DNA of 64,000 bases from Undaria pinnatifida (taxonomy: Eukaryota > Sar > Phaeophyceae > Laminariales > Alariaceae): assembly GCA_012845835.1 (NCBI GenBank), contig JABAKD010000016.1:18313820-18377819 (forward strand), in the 5' to 3' direction. Shown here piece after piece: positions 30,738 to 43,200 of this stretch (the stretch's first letter is position 1; every line of letters starts with the position of its first letter). Both the position numbers and the translations under genes were made by a program. The notes under the pieces are model-generated. The model was not told the origin of the DNA, ran no database searches, and saw only the letters and a program-made list of their open reading frames with translations.

Positions 30738-31155
30738 ACAAGAATGATATATAGTTTCCACGCACAAATTGAGCTGCCCCACCTGTGCCTCCCCCCCTCC
30801 CGCCCCCGCTTTTGATCAAAATCAGGCCCCCACGTCCTTAAAAACTCCGCCCTCCCCTCATCGGTTATTCGACTTACAGGATACACTTGATAAACTGATG
30901 CATTTCCTTCCACAGCTGTCAGATTTTGTCCCCCTCAGAAACGGGTTTTATAGTTTCCGCGCACAGACTGCCTAACATTACCCTGTTGACCCTGATAGCT
31001 ACACTTCTGTAGTTGTAAGGGGAGTCGCCGACCTATATCCTTAATGAGGACACACAACCCGTAATACGCGCGATCGCAGTATCACACACAGCTTGCGAAG
31101 ATGAGTTTCGACAAAATCTTCGATCTCACAGCTGGAGTGTTTTTTCATTTTTTAT
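30738..31155 (+). repeat. Dispersed repeat R1, long form
   Basis: A module of about 420 bp: 'atagtttccacgcacaaat', a C-rich stretch, 'cccccacgtccttaaaaact', 'ttattcgacttacaggat', 'cagctgtcagatttt', 'ctgatagctacac', 'gggagtcgccgacctatatc', then the short R1 end with 'gatctcacagctggagtg'. It matches 52850-53300 closely. Confidence 0.85.
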
Positions 31156-32540
31156 AATAATGCATGGGCGTCTCATCAAGGGTTAATGGTACGTGTGTTT
31201 ATATCATAGGGGGTGGTGAGTACCTGATCAATTCGTTGATGGACTGGTTGCCTAATGCGGAGTATGGCGCAGCTACTAGTTTATGGGTTTTCACGGGTTT
31301 GTGACGAAATCTGCTCGTGCTTTGCCAGAGAAAATTACGAACGACAAAAATGAGTGGTGGTGGTAGTTTTTTTTCATGGGGCTGTTTGGTTGTAGTTGGT
31401 AGTGTTGCTCTTCTTGCGGAAGGCAAAGCTGACACTTGTATACTATGTCGTTTGGTTTGCAACCCGACTAGACTTCGGCTGTGGTAGCGGATATAGCGGG
31501 TAGCGGTGGCGGCGGCTGAAGCGAAAGATGAAACGCTTGTATTTTTCTCCAATCATAATAATGACTCATCATGGAAATGGTGGTGCTGCTCTTCTTGCGG
31601 AAGAGACGGCTAAAACGTGTGTTAATGAGGATAAGAAAATGTACATATACCTCGTACGAAATATATATATATGTACCACCACGCGTACAGCAAGCTCCTA
31701 CATATATGCGACCTAAACCTGTTGAACCCCACCCCCCGCCCCTTTTTTTTCCCCCGCTCTCTCTTGCTCAAACGCCCCACCTAACATCGAAATCACCTCA
31801 TTATCTTTCTAGAGCCATCCATGCCGCTGCTCCAATTCACCCCCCCCCCCAACGCCCCCTCCTTCCCCACCCCCGCACCATCGCCTAGACCTAGCACCAC
31901 GCGTATAGCAAACCCCTACATCTATGCGACCTAAAGCTGTTAAAAACCCTTTTGCCTCCCCCCCCACCCACCCCCTCGAACACACCGCCCTCTCCTCACC
32001 GGTTGTACGACTTACAGGATATACATGATAAACTGGTGCATTCCTTCCAAAACCGTCAGATTCATCCCCTTATAAAGGATTTATAGTTTTCATGCACAGA
32101 TTGAATTGCCCCGCCCATCCCCCCCCCCCCCGCGCGCTCCCTCTTGTTCAAACCCATGCCCCCACGTCCTTAAAAACTCCGCCCTCCCCTTACCGGTTAT
32201 ACAACTTACAGGATACACTTGATAAACTGATGCATTTTCTTCTACAGCTGTCATATTTCGTCCCCCTTAAAAACGGGTTTTATAGTTCCCGCGCACAGAC
32301 TGACTACCATCACCCTGTTGACTCTGATAGCTACACTGTAGTTCCAAGGGGAGTCGCCTACGTATTTTATAAGCCATGGAACTTTCATCGGGTTGCAAAT
32401 AGTTCGGATTCTATTGCAATTCGGTATGGACCGCTTCAACTGAGGAGCCTTATATAATGCCGTTTGAGGGGATTCGGTATGGACCGCTTCAACTGAGGAG
32501 CCTTATATAATGATAATACTGCACCTCTATCGTATAATAG
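31156..32540. other. Intergenic with diverged R1 modules and a 54-bp direct repeat
   Basis: 31700-32375 holds truncated R1 long-form modules in tandem (the 'ttacaggata' motif at about 32014 and 32207) with C-rich inserts. 'ttcggtatggaccgcttcaa' plus 'ctgaggagccttatataatg' is repeated at 32419 and 32473. No gene is recognised. Confidence 0.6.
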
Positions 32541-32809
32541 TGTTAAATTAAAGGTGGGGGACACAGAGTGCCCCCTGCAGGTCTGCCAATTGAGCAGGTC
32601 CTCGGAGAGTACTCACTTTCGTTCCTTCGTAGAGATGTAGCTTTATTCGTTTCCACCAGAGCCCGGGATAGCTTCTGAGATCGGAGGCACGTGCCTCCGA
32701 TCTACTTCCTGACTCTCCCGAATATAAAACACCAACCTTATCATGCGAAACCCATCCGAATTATCTCAAATTCGGATACCTACAGGCCTTTCGAGGCCGT
32801 ATCTTAACA
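32541..32809 (-). repeat. Ty3/gypsy 3' LTR
   Basis: 269 bp, with a perfect 26-bp palindrome centred on CACGTG (32678-32703) and 'gaatataaaa' near 32724. The internal side (plus 'actagcccactc') gives a minus-strand purine-rich 'gagtgggctag' suitable as a polypurine tract. Confidence 0.92.
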
Positions 32810-33017
32810 CTAGCCCACTCTGATGAGTCGTATATGCAGAAATATGGGAGATTCGGGGAAACTCCGGTTCTACGAACTAGACCATGAGTCGAAGATGCGG
32901 CTCCTCAAAACCCACTCCCACACCTCTAACCGTCTGGCTATGGAGCCAGGAACACGCGAAGAAAAGCAGTAGAAAGAAAAGCAGACCCTGCAGCAAGGCA
33001 ATAGTCACCCATCAAAA

Positions 33018-33114
33018 ACCTGCCGCATGCCGCCGGCGTGGCGGGGGGGCAGAAAAGGCTCTAGAACCTGCCGCATGCCGCCGGTGTGGCGGGGGGGGCA
33101 GGAAAGGCTCTACG
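33018..33114. repeat. Two-unit 48-bp tandem repeat
   Basis: 'aacctgccgcatgccgccgg' with a G run and 'aaaggctcta' occurs twice inside the gypsy element. Confidence 0.85.
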
Positions 33115-33129
33115 GTAAACCAACCACAG

Positions 33130-33561
33130 AAAAGGTGCTATGGCGACCCGTGGTATCTCGCCTCGGGTCTTTCTTCGCTCGTTGACGACCATAGCCAGCA
33201 TTTGTGCCATAGTGTGATTTATCCGCTCAACGCCCCCGTTACAGTTGGGATGATATGAGCTAGTAGCAAGCTTGTGTACACCCAACAGCTGATATACAGC
33301 TTGTGAAAGCTTGGAGCAGAACTGCAGTCCGTTGTCCGAGAGTATGGTGCGCGAGCACCCCCACAAGGGGATGTATTGGTTCACCAGGATATTGGCTGTA
33401 CCTTCCGCGCTGAACTCAGTGGCAGTGACGGGGAACATGTCGGCCCGACGACTGAAGCGATCGGTGAACAGCAGGATGTAGGTGTTGCCTCGTGGTGTGA
33501 CCGGAAGGGGGCCGAAGTAGTCAACACTGACGGCGATACCTGGTCCTGCCGTCGACGCCAT
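33130..33561 (-). pseudogene. Ty3/gypsy integrase core fragment
   Basis: The minus-strand frame begins immediately beside the right LTR and encodes a retroviral-type DDE integrase core: 'VSVDYFGPLP' (first Asp), 'TILSDNGLQF' (second Asp), 'YHPNCNGGVERINHTMAQML' (Glu). The finger domain before it and the chromodomain/C-terminal part after 'VVNERRKT' are missing. The ATG next to the LTR coincides with the expected primer-site position ('tggcgtcgacgg' on minus), so the deletion joined the 5' leader to the middle of integrase. Confidence 0.85.
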
Positions 33562-33562
33562 A

Positions 33563-33831
33563 TGTTAAATTAAAGGTGGGGGACACAGAGTGCCCCCTGC
33601 AGGTCTGCCAATTGAGCAGGTCCTCGGAGAGTACTCACTTTCGTTCCTTCGTAGAGATGTAGCTTTATTCGTTTCCACCAGAGCCCGGGATAGCTTCTGA
33701 GATCGGAGGCACGTGCCTCCGATCTACTTCCTAACTCTCCCGAATATAAAACACCAACCTTATCATACGAAAACCATCCGAATTATCTCAAATTCGGATA
33801 CCTACAGGCCTTTCGAGGCCGTATCTTAACA
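33563..33831 (-). repeat. Ty3/gypsy 5' LTR
   Basis: 269 bp, same length as the left copy, with three substitutions. The same CACGTG-centred palindrome is present. Confidence 0.92.
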
Positions 33832-33835
33832 ATAG

Positions 33836-36800
33836 CACGCTTCAAGCTATTAGTGGTTCTTCGCACGGCTATCAGTGAATCCGGCGTCAGGTGTAAAACC
33901 CACGAAACACCGGAGCCCCTGTATGCAGCGCGGCGCTGCAAGCCGCATTCGCGCAGCGCAACCTGGCCAATCAAGTGCAATCTTGCCCAGTCGGCCAAGA
34001 CCCGAGCCGACTCTAAGCATATAACCCCAACAACCCCAAACCTTTTGTGGGGGCTTGGGGTCGGCAGATGCGGTCGTGGGCTCCGTGGCGTGTTTTGGCG
34101 TCGTTTGAAAAAATATCGCCGGCCGAAAGGCCAGCCTCGACAAACCAGTCAGTGAGTCCGTCGCGCTGCACGCACGCGGGTTCAGCGCCGCCCTGCAGCG
34201 CCGCCCTACATTTTTAGGGGCTTCCACGAAAAATACGTATTACTGTGCGCTTTATTTGGTTTGTGTTGTGTTTATTCTCGAAAACAAGCGTCATCGACTT
34301 GTGTTGTTGCATTTTAAATCCCGACTGCGTTGGAGGACGCAGAAACGACTTTTACACGAACCCTGGCAGCGACTGCCGCAACGTCCGAAATCGTTGATAA
34401 TCTTCAGAACCCGGCCGCGAGATCTTCTGGGACAAAACCACGTGTGGCGAGGAGAGAATGGGCCAAGAGAGCACGGCGTGAGCATTGAGCGCTCACCACC
34501 GTGTTCTGTCTGGCTGCCTTTTCTTATTCACGCGTTGTGTCCCTAACGACCTCGCAGCCGGATGCGGAGGCCTGCCAGCGGCTGAGATATCAGCGATTTT
34601 TCCACGAAAACACATACATAGTCTACATGGAAAAACACGAAAACCCACGAAAATCCTCAGAAAAACATGAAATTTGATTTCGCTGGAGGCGCCGAATTTC
34701 CAAGTAGCTTTTCTACGTCGTCGATCTCCGTCGGGATTTCATCCGCAACACCATCCAGCTGCTGATGATGCCCCTGTGGTCGAGAAACCATTCAATCAAG
34801 GAAAAAATAGATGTCACGCGATTCTCAACCCCGTTCTGGAATCGCTTTGTTGACGTGAGCTATGTGGAGCACCTACCACACACAGCAGTATTGCCTGGAT
34901 TCCCATGGTGTTGCCATGCAGTGGTGCCGTACCAGGTACTGTATGGCCTTGACACCATGGCACTGCCACATGATACTGTTGCCTACCATACATGGCACTG
35001 CCCTGGCACTGAGCACTGCCCTATGGCATTGACAGCCATGGCACCGCCTTCATGGCACCAGACGTTGACGGCGGCATGCAGCATGGAGGAGGCAAATGGG
35101 CCCTGGCGCGTTGTTGGTCCTCAAGCTGACAACTTCAGACGCGTGTGGCAGGAAAACCACTCTCTCTCTTGCTCCACCGACTGTTCCTCGATGGTGGCAG
35201 AGTAGCATCTATCTGCTCTGATGTCATCAGCGGCAATGTCATTCGAATGCGTGCCCCGCTGTGCCCTTCACTTCCTTCCTCTGGGCCGTCCTGCGTGGCG
35301 TACGTGAGGGGCCCTAAAATTTCAAAAAATCTTACGGATAGAAGCTGTCTCAACGGCCTGGGCTTGGATATGCCTCGGCAACGAGACGTAATGAGACCTA
35401 CGAGTAGAGCAGATGACTCAGGACCAGCGAGCCCTCGTTACCTCGTTGCTCCACATGTCCACATGCCCACCGATTGCCAAGAGCGCTTCAACACAGCCTT
35501 GTCGAAGGACACAAAACTTAAACTTCCCAAAGTCCACCACCCCTTCTTCTGTCCTCCTTCCTACCCGTACATACGGCCTCTGTAGGAACATTTTTGTTGC
35601 ACATGATTGTTATGAGCCCGGTGTCCCAGTTGACATGCTGACCGCCCCGTATGCAACCTTCAGCACCGTGCGATCTCTAGAGAGAGTGGTGGATTCAACT
35701 TCGGAAAGCCGCGCGTCTTCGCAGCCCCCGTGCTACCATGTACAGAGGAGAGAGAATGGCGCGCTCGAATACGCCGGGTCGGTATGACCCCCATTTTTCG
35801 TTGACTATTGCACAAGATTTATGAGCTGTTTTTCCCAGCCGAGACGCTCGCCGTGAACAGATGCGTCAGCTGGTGTTTCATCCGAATGCGTACCCTGTGT
35901 CCTCCTCTGCTCCCTCCTTTTGCCGTCGTGCGTGGGGTCAAGGGGTTGGCGAGTTGGTGCCGTCGGAGACAATACCGGTCTCTGTTATTACCTCGGTATT
36001 ATATAAAATGAAAAAACACTCCAGCTGTGAGATCGAATATTTTGTCGAAACTCATCTTTGCAAGCTGTGTGTGATACTCCGATCGCGCGTATTACGGGTT
36101 GTGTGTCCTCATTAAGGATATAGGTCGGCGACTCCCCTTGCAACTATTAATACAGTTAGTGTAGCTATCAGGGTCTATTCGACTACATGTTTGGACGTTT
36201 GGGTTGCACAGCAAGATTTATGGGCTGGATTTCCCAGTTGAGATGCTGACCGCCCTGACACCATCGTCACACGAAATCATCAACACCATACGAGCAAACC
36301 AGAGTGGTGACAACGGCGAAGAGCCGCGCGTCTTCGCGGTCCGGTGTCAGTGCTACGGGATTCGAGACTGGAGAGTGCGATGTTCTTGCTCTCGTCTCTC
36401 GCCGCAAATCACCTTTCATACCAGAACGCCTCAAGAAGTTGTGGAATCCTAGCACCAAAAATGAAACCGGCAAAAAAATGTGCAAGCTGATTGGCCAGCT
36501 GAATAATTTTACGTATTTTTCGCAGATTTTCGTCGAGGGGCTGATGAGAGAAGGTGTCGCGATTTTGAGTTTGAGATCCCTAGTCTAGACTACTACAATA
36601 GCATGTATGTTTAAACAGAGCCTGTGTGCTCGTGAAGTTGACGGCTGAAGTGGACGGCGTGCCTCCGCCAAAGGGCGTGCCGTCAACGAGCTTTGCGTCA
36701 TAGATCGCAGATCGCAGCGTCCCATTTGTGGACTGGCGTTGCGGTTGTTGTGGCGTTGAGCTGGTGGTAATGATACACAGCAGTACGGCAACAACAGGTT

Positions 36801-37187
36801 CTATTTTCTAATTTTCTGTGTTCGAGAGAAGCAGCAAGAGAAAAGAGCAACAACAAGAGCCATCATCACCAGGCGTCTACAGCAGTCTGCATGCTGCGTG
36901 ACTGTGTCTTCTGCGTGCACTACTACTTGGTCGCTCGAGCCTGCTTGCTGCCAGAGCGCCCACCTCTTCTCACTATCCCGGCGCGTTCTATAACAGCACT
37001 AGCGTGTAGCAGCCGTGCAAAATCTATCGACTTCCTGTCTAAAGCCTTGGCCTAAGGACTTCAGGCACAGAGACGGCTACGACGAAGCTCAGTCAAGCTT
37101 GTAGAGCTCGAGAAATAAAAATAAAGACAAAGCGTCTTGGCAATCACCCCGCATTTTCTGTGTTTTTTTAAATTTGCTACGTGCACC
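33836..37187. other. Intergenic upstream of the ferlin gene
   Basis: 33840-34230 is GC-rich with small palindromes such as 'gccggccgaaaggccagcc'. 34940-35085 is rich in TGGCACTG units. A segment at about 35604-35745 recurs at 36208-36358 ('cagttga.atgctgaccgccc', 'gccgcgcgtcttcgc'). R1 is at 36000-36177. A frame at 36304-36588 has coding-like composition but no recognisable similarity. No TATA box or defined promoter for the ferlin gene stands out. Confidence 0.45.
36000..36177 (-). repeat. Dispersed repeat R1, short form
   Basis: Nearly consensus reverse copy: 'ccagctgtgagatcgaatat', 'catctttgcaagctgtgtgt', 'cgatcgcgcgtattacgggt', 'aggtcggcgactccccttg' and 'gtagctatcaggg'. Confidence 0.85.
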
Positions 37188-37254
37188 ATGTCGCGGGGAC
37201 GAGACCGGCTGGAGGTGATGGTCCTGGAGGCACAGGGACTGCTTGCTGTTGAAG
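37188..37254 (+). CDS. Ferlin exon 1
   Basis: ATG in context 'gcaccatg'; an upstream in-frame ATG (37137) would add 17 residues without C2 similarity, so 37188 is preferred. It encodes the first C2A strand and ends 'gttgaag|gtatga', phase 1. Confidence 0.8.
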
Positions 37255-40200
37255 GTATGACGCAATCTCGATATCCTATCAAGACGACGTTGTTCGTGAG
37301 AGACGTGGGGTTGATATCGCTCCAATTCGGTACACGGTAGTACGTGGTGCTGCTGTAACCTCACGCACTTCGATTCCCACCAGATGACGCTGTCAGTGAG
37401 AGACCTTACCTATATTCCCTTTCGCGCAGTGTGATGCTGCAACTCGTGCTGCTGTATGTACGCACACTTCGTTTTCGGAAACAGTTGGTAAGACCGTCAC
37501 GCTTCTCTCTTTCTTTGCTGCTGCTTTTGTTGCTGTCTCATTTTAACTCCTAAAAATCAGGAGTGCTCTTCACCCGACCCGACCCGACCCGACCCGACCC
37601 GTACCGTGAGGTTTTGTCAAGCTCCTGACCCGACCCGCGGGTGGAGTCATGACCCGCGAAAAAATCTGGTCATTTTCGATTCTCCATTGGGTTACGCCTG
37701 CTTTCACATGATGAAAACCTTTTTTTTTGGTGGTGTTGATTGGCTGCAAGCAGGAGGGGTTGCGAACCCTTACATTTCCGTGGAAGTTGGCGACGAGAAG
37801 CGCAGGACGGCGGTCGAGCCAGCCACGGTGGACCCCGTGTGGGACGAGGAGATAATGGTTTTCAGCGAAACCACGGCACGGAATGTGAGCTCCCACCACC
37901 GACTCACAAGCTTGGCCATATCGACATGTAGTGGTAATTTAATTACGGGCGAGCGGCCAAAGAAAGTTCGTTACTTGTAGGGCGTTAGTGTAACTTATAC
38001 TAAATAATAGTAGTACAGCTATTAACGTTTCTAAATAATACTATTAATATTAATAACAGAGTTCGTGGTGCTTAATATAACACTACTACCATTAGTCTAG
38101 TGCTTCTATTAATTAGTGCCAGGTAGATGTTAAAGTGTTGTGTTGCCCCGTGTGGGACGAGGAAACCATGGTCTTTAGCGAGACCACGTCGAGGAATATG
38201 AGTGTTGCGTTGTACCAGGGCAGTAGCGGTACCTAACGATGAGGCCGTATGGGACGGCCCCTATCGCTCACTGTTATGTAGATCGGGGCAGTTAGTTGAT
38301 TAATAGTATAGCTCTTGCCCCGCCCTGGCGTCTTCCGGCAAGAAGGGCCCAGTGGCTCCTGTTTTCGTAGGAACAGCGACGCCTCGATTAAACTTAGAGG
38401 GATGCTGGGATGCCATAACACTAGCCCACCCTGAAAAGCCGTATAAGAAGACGAGTTGGGAATCAGAAGGGTACTAAATCGATTCGTTGGCGGCCTGTGT
38501 TGTGCTTCCTTCACAACTCACATTGAGTAACATACCTCAATAGATGACTTGCGGCGCAAATGGAGTACCTGGTTCCGATGGTGAAACATCACGACCCAGT
38601 GGGGAGTCACGCGGACAGAATGCTCGGCATGGTCATCGTCGACACGGTCACCACTCTTTAATGCCACTAGGCAGTGTTTTCAATACCAGCAGTCGTCGTT
38701 TTTAACACTAGCCGTGGGCAGTGTTACTAATTAACACTTACCGTTAATAATGGTGTTACTGCTGTTACTAACTGCATTAGTTTTATTACTGCTACCATTA
38801 AGTTCGGCCAATGATGCAAATGCTATTGGTTATAGTTGCTATTGCTTCAGGTGGTGTTGCTGATACCTAGAGTTGCCAGGTTAAATGTCAACTTCACGTC
38901 GGCGGCTGAGGTTGTGCTTCAGTCACAGTTAACCACGCCATAACCCCCCCGTATGTACCTTGTGGCGCAGATGGAGTACCTAGTCCTGATGGTGAAGCAC
39001 CACGATCCGGTCGGGAGTCACACTGACCGAATGCTCGGTATGGTCATCGTCGACACCGCCACAGCCCTACAAGCCCCGGGGATATCGACCCAAGAATGGT
39101 TTCCCGTGCGAAAGGGCCCCGGTATGAAGGCCGGGGATGCTCCGCAGGGAAAAGTGCACGTGAAAGTGAGCTTACTGTAGCTTTTTTTTTGTTTATTTCG
39201 TCCTCCCGTGGTTGGGTGCAAACAAATCTTAAACTGTTTAGAAGTGCACCCATGTTTTGGGGAACTACCTCGTGCTTAAAATTGGTCTTCCGTCTGTTTT
39301 TCTTTTCTTTTAAGGTCTCATCACGCCTGAGCTCATCACACTTTCCACGTATACGTCGTGTGTCAGTTGTAACGCGGTCGTGCATGGTACCGAGGCTGAA
39401 CTGCACCAGTACTGTCCCAGTACTGTACGGTAGTTTTGTCATTTTTAGGGCGTCTTTTTTCAGCGACCCAGAGAGCCACTCGCGTGCGTGGGTGTCGCTT
39501 TTTTGTGCTTTTCTGTTTGGCGATATGCCCTGCATATGCGCCGCCATGGAATTGGGTGTTACGATGCGCTATTAACAATAGAAACGTGCTGCGATGGAGG
39601 TAGCATTTTTTGGAGCTACGGTGGTATTTTCTGGACGACGGGGATCCTTAACCCGCAATCGTCGGAATGATGCCATTGTTCTTGTTTCGCGATATGTTAT
39701 TTGTTTATTTTGTGTGCTTAGACCATAGGGGTTTTCCATCGGGTTGCCCTGTCAATTTGCTCAAAACACAGCTTTTTTTTTAGTACGGCATGGACCTCCT
39801 CAAGTGGTTAGGAGCCTCAGACAAACAAAAAAAACGGTGCGCACCCTCACGGAACAACAGTTAGGTCCGTGTTTGTTTTTTTCAGAGTGGTCTAAAGACG
39901 CGTGTGCTACATATACGATAGAAGCATTACCAGCACTTTTCAGCAAAAACGTTTTCTCGATGACGGGGGCGTCTTGACCCCAAATCGTCGGAATTCCATT
40001 CTTTGTTTTGAAAAAAGTGTTTTGTTTTTTTTTGTACCTAGGCCAAGGTTGTGGTCAGCAACTTGCACTTGCAGTTGTTCCAGAATGATTTTTTCGGGTG
40101 AATATGGTATGGAGCCCCCCAAGTGGCTAGGAGCCTCAGACCCAAAAAAATGGTGCACCTACCCCGCAGCATGTGTCGATAAGGCAAGGATAGGTCCACT

Positions 40201-43200
40201 CTTTTGAGTGGCTTAACCCCGATACGTAGAAAAAGGGGATTATATATATATGATCATCCTCTTTTGGAGGATTCGGTCAGCAGTTTTTTTTCCGTCTCGG
40301 CCTCAGCATGCGATTCTCGGAACTGGAATTCTCGGTCAAATAGCTTCGTTCCAGCGCCGTCTTTGGGGGAGGGCTCAAACGCACCTCGCCCCGCCGTATC
40401 CGTTCCGCACCTGGCCGGGATCGGATACGTGGGCTGAGCGAGACAAGCGAGAAGTGCGCAAATTTTTGTATTTTGGGCGGTATACGCCCGATCTATTCTT
40501 GGACCTTAGCATATGCAGAGCTTGAACGAAAAAAACACACCAGGTGTGGGAAAACATTTAGTTCCAAGTGGGTATCACTTCCAAATTGACTTCTTATTTC
40601 GTCTCCACCACACTTTTTCCATGCCCACACCTCGGAGCGTTTGGCCTATTGTGCACATCGTACGACTGACTGCTGTGTCGTTGCTTTTCGATATCGGATT
40701 CCAAGGTTAAATACCTTGTTCGAGCGTTTGTTGTCTTCGAGGGGGGGCGTTCCCTACCCAACATCATTACACCCAGTCCCCGTGCTGATTCTTCATCCTA
40801 GAGAGATACAACTTATCATTTTGTGGTCACAGACTGTGAGACAGAGTAAACCAAGTAATCGCAATTAATCAAGGTATAAATCAAGTGAAATGCTAGCAGC
40901 GTACCGGGTACGAAAACACAACAAAAACAGGCCAGACCATAAAACAAACAGAAAACAAACACAACGAAAACGGAGTCGCTCTTAAAAATCGCAGTACGAG
41001 AAACAATGTTTCGTCAAAATTTTTCATCGCCGCTCCAAAGAGTCGTTCCGTATATATTGGTCCAGGATCCACCCTCCATTTTTCAGGACCGCACAATAAA
41101 CATACCGCACTAATTCCATGTATATTTATCTCACAAACGAAACGTGGATGCACTTCTAAAGGAAGGTGTGATTATAATATCAGGTAGTAGTGTTTCGAAC
41201 GCTTTGTTGTGTGGTTGCAAAAATTGCGCTGACTGCTGACTGTTGTTGTTGTTGCTGGTCAATACATCGTGTGCGCCAGCAATTAATTGATGACAGTATA
41301 ATAAAATACAGGGATCTTCTTGAAAATGGCATCTCGTTCGCCAGGAATTAACCGATGATACAGAGTAATAGGGATCTTCTTGACATATCTCCTGTGCGCC
41401 ACAGCAATCGACGCTATAGCAGTATCGTAAAAAATAGGGATCTTTTGCACAATATCTTGTGGTACCTATCACTACGCACACGCACGTCAGACGCAAGTCA
41501 ATTGGAAAAATAAATAAATAGAAAGGACAGAGAAGAAAGAAAAGGGGTATTATATTCCGATTCAAGATCGCCCTGTGTCAAGCCGGAGCAGGCGCCCATT
41601 GCTTTTATCTGTTGTGGGCAATATATATGGCTGTTAGTATACCGGGACATGGCGAGTTGACTGCTCTTCTTGTGATCCCGAATGACTTAATCGTGACGCT
41701 CTGGGCACCAACTGCATAGATTCATCCCGAGGTCGAGCGTTTGGTACGAAGTGCGGCCGCATGGAATTTTTTTTTGCCCTACCCGAGTAGTATGCAAAAA
41801 AAAACGTGAAAATATTAGCGAACTTAGGTTTCTGACCCGATAAGCGAATGAAATAGGATTTTTTTCAGCGATTTTTTAGGTGCCGCATAAGCGACAAAGA
41901 GGTGATTAGTCGGGCACAGCAAGTATTCCATGATTATTCTACCATCATGCCAGTGAGTCAAATACACACTGTTTTGGCCTAATTTCAAACTTTTTTCCAC
42001 GGTTGGTTATTATGCTCGAGTCGTGCCAGTCTTGGTTCCACATATTATTATGTCGTTTTTTTTTCAACACCCCCATTTTTGTTTGAAAGTAATTGTGCTT
42101 ATAGCCGGGGGGGGGCTGAATCCTGCATTCAGATGGCTCCAATCCGTCCATTTATATTGCGTTTGCTGTTGTTGCTGTTGAAGTGTTTCTCATCATCATT
42201 TTGAGCGTGCTTGCTCGGCACGCCAACCTGATATAGGCTTAAAATTGTTTTTTTTTGCGACCTATCATACAAATAACTAATTGAACTGCGCTCGCATTGC
42301 AAATGTTTGCCGTATGCGAGAAGGATGCGAGGAAACCCGGCTCGGTCGAAATAATTGTGAGCTTATTGGGTCAAAGCCTACCAGCCAATCACGAGAAATA
42401 AGCCAATTCAATGGAGTCGGGGTTGACACGCCGTGCGAGGAGGTATATCGACCAGGGAGATCATCGTTATAGTTCCCGCGTTGCTGGGGCTGTAGAGATT
42501 CGGAGGATTTCTGAACCGGGGATGGGGCCCTATGTCCCCCGTGTGCAACGGAACTGCCCCCCATCGGTTGGTGAGCCTCTATCATCCTTCTACTGGGTTG
42601 GAGGCCGCTGTGGAGCTCGAACCAATCAGCGATTCTAGCCAATGGAACTGGGGTTTCCACACCGTGGGGGGCGGCGTCGACCCGAGAGAACTCGGTTTTC
42701 TTCCCTCGTTTATCTATTTTTAGATGTATGGAATGACCCCTGGACCGGGGATGGGACACTATCGTCTCCGGGTGGAGCCGGCTCTATAATATACGAACCT
42801 CAACCAATTAGAGATCGGCCGGTCGGTGGCATTGGGGATTTCCACACTATGCGGGGAGGTATCAATCCTGGTGATATATCCATGTTCGTTCCCGGATTGT
42901 CGGAGTTGTATATATCTGAATGGATTATGATTCTGGGAATGGACCCTATCGTCCCCAGATTACGGTTACTTTATATACGATCTCCAATCAATGAGCAACC
43001 AGCAATCAGACAAAAAGGCCATACCAGGAATTTTATGTCAACATTTTCGTCTAAAACCGAGCCTGAAATTCTTGAGTGCCAAATTCTTTGTTCAGTGCTA
43101 TCGCGTACTACTAATATTCCATCGACCAGACGAGAGTGGTCTACAGCAACAAATAGCAGCACTATTATAATAGCATTCGAGGAATTGAATGACGAAGGCA

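Larger units (their letters stand above)
32541..33831 (-). mobile_element. Young, internally deleted Ty3/gypsy element
   Basis: Two 269-bp direct repeats with TGTTAA...TTAACA ends bracket 753 bp of internal DNA. The insertion is flanked by ATAG on both sides (32537-32540 and 33832-33835), a 4-bp (possibly 5-bp AATAG) target duplication. Only an integrase fragment remains inside; Gag, protease and RT are gone. The LTRs differ at three positions, so insertion is recent, and mobilisation must have been in trans. Orientation follows the integrase (minus strand). Confidence 0.92.

Noticed and set aside
32884-33258. Plus-strand frame inside the gypsy element
   Set aside because: It overlaps the integrase fragment in antisense and includes a G-rich 48-bp tandem repeat.
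36304-36588. Frame with coding-like composition upstream of the ferlin gene
   Set aside because: No recognisable domain, and its start lies in a direct repeat also present at 35604-35745. Not supported beyond composition.
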